35,007 nucleotides of DNA from Nemertoderma westbladi (Eukaryota > Xenacoelomorpha > Nemertodermatida > Nemertodermatidae): positions 1 through 35,007 of the forward strand of contig JAUCBJ010005272.1 in NCBI GenBank assembly GCA_032718475.1, given 5' to 3'. Positions 33,654 through 35,007 of this stretch are shown piece by piece (positions within the stretch are counted from its first letter, which is position 1; each line of letters starts with the position of its first letter). The position numbers were made by a program, and so were the translations under genes. A model generated the notes under the pieces. That model had not been told where the DNA came from. It made no database searches and saw only the letters and a program-made list of their open reading frames with translations.

Positions 33654-34541
33654 GTGTGCTGGTGGTATCCTTGGCCTTACAGGGAGACCCGCTACCTACC
33701 TATACCTGTGTGCTGGTGGTATCATTGGCCTTACAGGGAGACCCGCTACCTACCTATCCTATACCTGCGTGCTGGTGGTATCCTTGGCCTTACAGGGAGA
33801 CCCGCTACCTACCTATACCTGTGTGCTGGTGGTATCCTTGGCCTTACAGGGAGACCCGCTACCTACCTATACCTGTGTGCTGGTGGTATCCTTGGCCTTA
33901 CAGGGAGACCCGCTACCTACCTATCCTATACCTGCGTGCTGGTGGTATCTTTGGCCTTACAGGGAGACCCGCTACCTACCTATACCTGTGTGCTGGTGGT
34001 ATCCTTGGCCTTACAGGGAGACCTGCTACCTACCTATACCTGTGTGCTGGTGGTATCCTTGGCCTTACAGGGAGACCCGCTACCTACCTATCCTATACCT
34101 GTGTTCTGTTGGTGTCCTTGGCCTTACAGGGAGACCTGCTACCTACCTATACCTGTGTGCTGGTGGTATCCTTGGCCTTACAGGGAGACCCGCTACCTAC
34201 CTATCCTATACCTGCGTGCTGGTGGTATCCTTGGCCTTACAGGGAGACCTGCTCTCTACCTATACCTGCGTGCTGGTGGTATCCTTGGCCTTACAGGGAG
34301 ACCCGCTACCTACCTATCCTATACCTGCGTGCTGGTGGTATCCTTGGCCTTACAGGGAGACCTGCTCTCTACCTATACCTGCGTGCTGGTGGTATCCTTG
34401 GCCTTACAGGGAGACCCGCTACCTACCTATACCTGTGTGCTGGTGGTATCCTTGGCCTTACAGGGAGACCCGCTACCTACCTATACCTGTGTGCTGGTGG
34501 TATCCTTGGCCTTACAGGGAGACCCGCTACCTACCTATACC
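33654..34541. repeat. 54-bp minisatellite, right block
   Basis: About 16 units, alternating between the 54-bp form and a 59-bp form with an extra cctat and a CGTG variant. All three plus-strand frames stay open across most of it, with no sign of coding. Confidence 0.95.
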
Positions 34542-34802
34542 CGTTATGAACGGCTGTAAAGAAACCAGCATGTTTCAATTGTAATATAATAATACTTTCT
34601 TACGTTTATACATTGCACCGAAATGAGGTAGTGTTTGCATTATTTAATAAAATGTATTTCTGATATATAGATTATTCTCCTTAAGAAATATATTAAATAA
34701 ATTATTGGATATCCATTGAGCCCCCCAGTGTAAGTAGTGGTGCATTCCTATTGTATGTTATTGTCGCTTTGGTCAATATGCTAATTTAATCATATTTACT
34801 TA

Positions 34803-35007
34803 TATATAATTGCGGGTGTAAGATAACCACCACATTCGGCTATATAGTTGCGGGTGTAAGATAACCACCACATTCGCCTATATAATTGCGGGTGTAAGAT
34901 AACCACCACATTCGGCTATATAATTGCGGGTGTAAGATAACCACCACATTCGGCTATATAATTGCGGGTGTAAGATAACCACCACATTCGGCTATATAGT
35001 TGCGGGT
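34803..35007. repeat. 38-bp tandem repeat running off the window
   Basis: About five and a half units carrying ttgcgggtgtaagataacca followed by ccacattcggctatataa, nearly identical to each other. Confidence 0.95.

Noticed and set aside
33551-34584. Plus-strand frames of 271-332 residues in the 54-bp array
   Set aside because: All three frames are open because the unit lacks stops; there is no codon bias or domain.
34600-34650. Possible first exon of gene B (short Met frame ending at GTAAGA, phase 1, minus strand)
   Set aside because: Phase fits, but it encodes about a dozen residues with no signal peptide and lies far upstream behind the minisatellite.
34803-35007. CRISPR-like regular repeat
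   Set aside because: Units are contiguous without spacers and the DNA is eukaryotic.

Overview
The window is nuclear DNA from an animal, most likely a marine invertebrate; I cannot name the phylum. It is AT-rich, its genes are split by GT-AG introns, it holds several decayed LINE-type retrotransposons with APE endonuclease and reverse transcriptase (RT) motifs, and it is full of minisatellites and poly-G/poly-C runs. No prokaryotic signs (operons, Shine-Dalgarno sites, dense genes), tRNAs, rRNAs or CRISPR were seen.

The real genes are two paralogues in tandem on the minus strand. Few long ORFs show them because each gene is split into short exons; I rebuilt them from splice sites, intron phases and homology between the copies. 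Gene B (31663 down to 24529) has eight exons with fully compatible phases. It encodes at least 682 residues: a secreted zinc metallopeptidase domain with HEFIH and EYFAE motifs, resembling the ATLF (anthrax lethal factor-like, M34-type) gluzincin fold, then a six-cysteine ShKT domain, one fibronectin type III (FN3) domain, a Pro/Val-rich stalk, one transmembrane helix and a cytoplasmic tail of about 140 residues. Gene A (19115 down to 4170) has the homologous first four exons (HEFAH, EYFAE, ShKT), with identical intron phases and identical lengths for exons 2 and 3; its 3' part is not seen and probably lies left of the window. Neither gene shows its signal-peptide exon. A part of exon 1 is almost identical in DNA between A and B while the rest is well diverged, which suggests gene conversion.

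Layout: 1-480 decayed RT (minus); 480-2200 GC-richer unassigned remnant; 2322-2765 77-bp tandem repeat; 4170-19115 gene A, its introns swollen by LINE fragments (6190-8020, 8165-8790, 9690-9745, 11046-12640) and by a 42-bp minisatellite (14074-18414) that itself holds a young RT insertion (15200-16248); 19116-24528 intergenic, with a decayed LINE endonuclease region (about 21560-22700); 24529-31663 gene B, with two minisatellites in its first visible intron, one starting at the splice acceptor; 32146-34541 a 54-bp minisatellite split by another copy of the same LINE (32537-33653); 34803-35007 a 38-bp tandem repeat running off the window.

The two genes probably make related cell-surface ectoenzymes or receptors in which a protease-like head sits on a ShKT/FN3 stalk. 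The substrate, and whether the protease is active, cannot be told from sequence. The retroelements and repeats are mainly intronic or intergenic and do not interrupt the visible exons.
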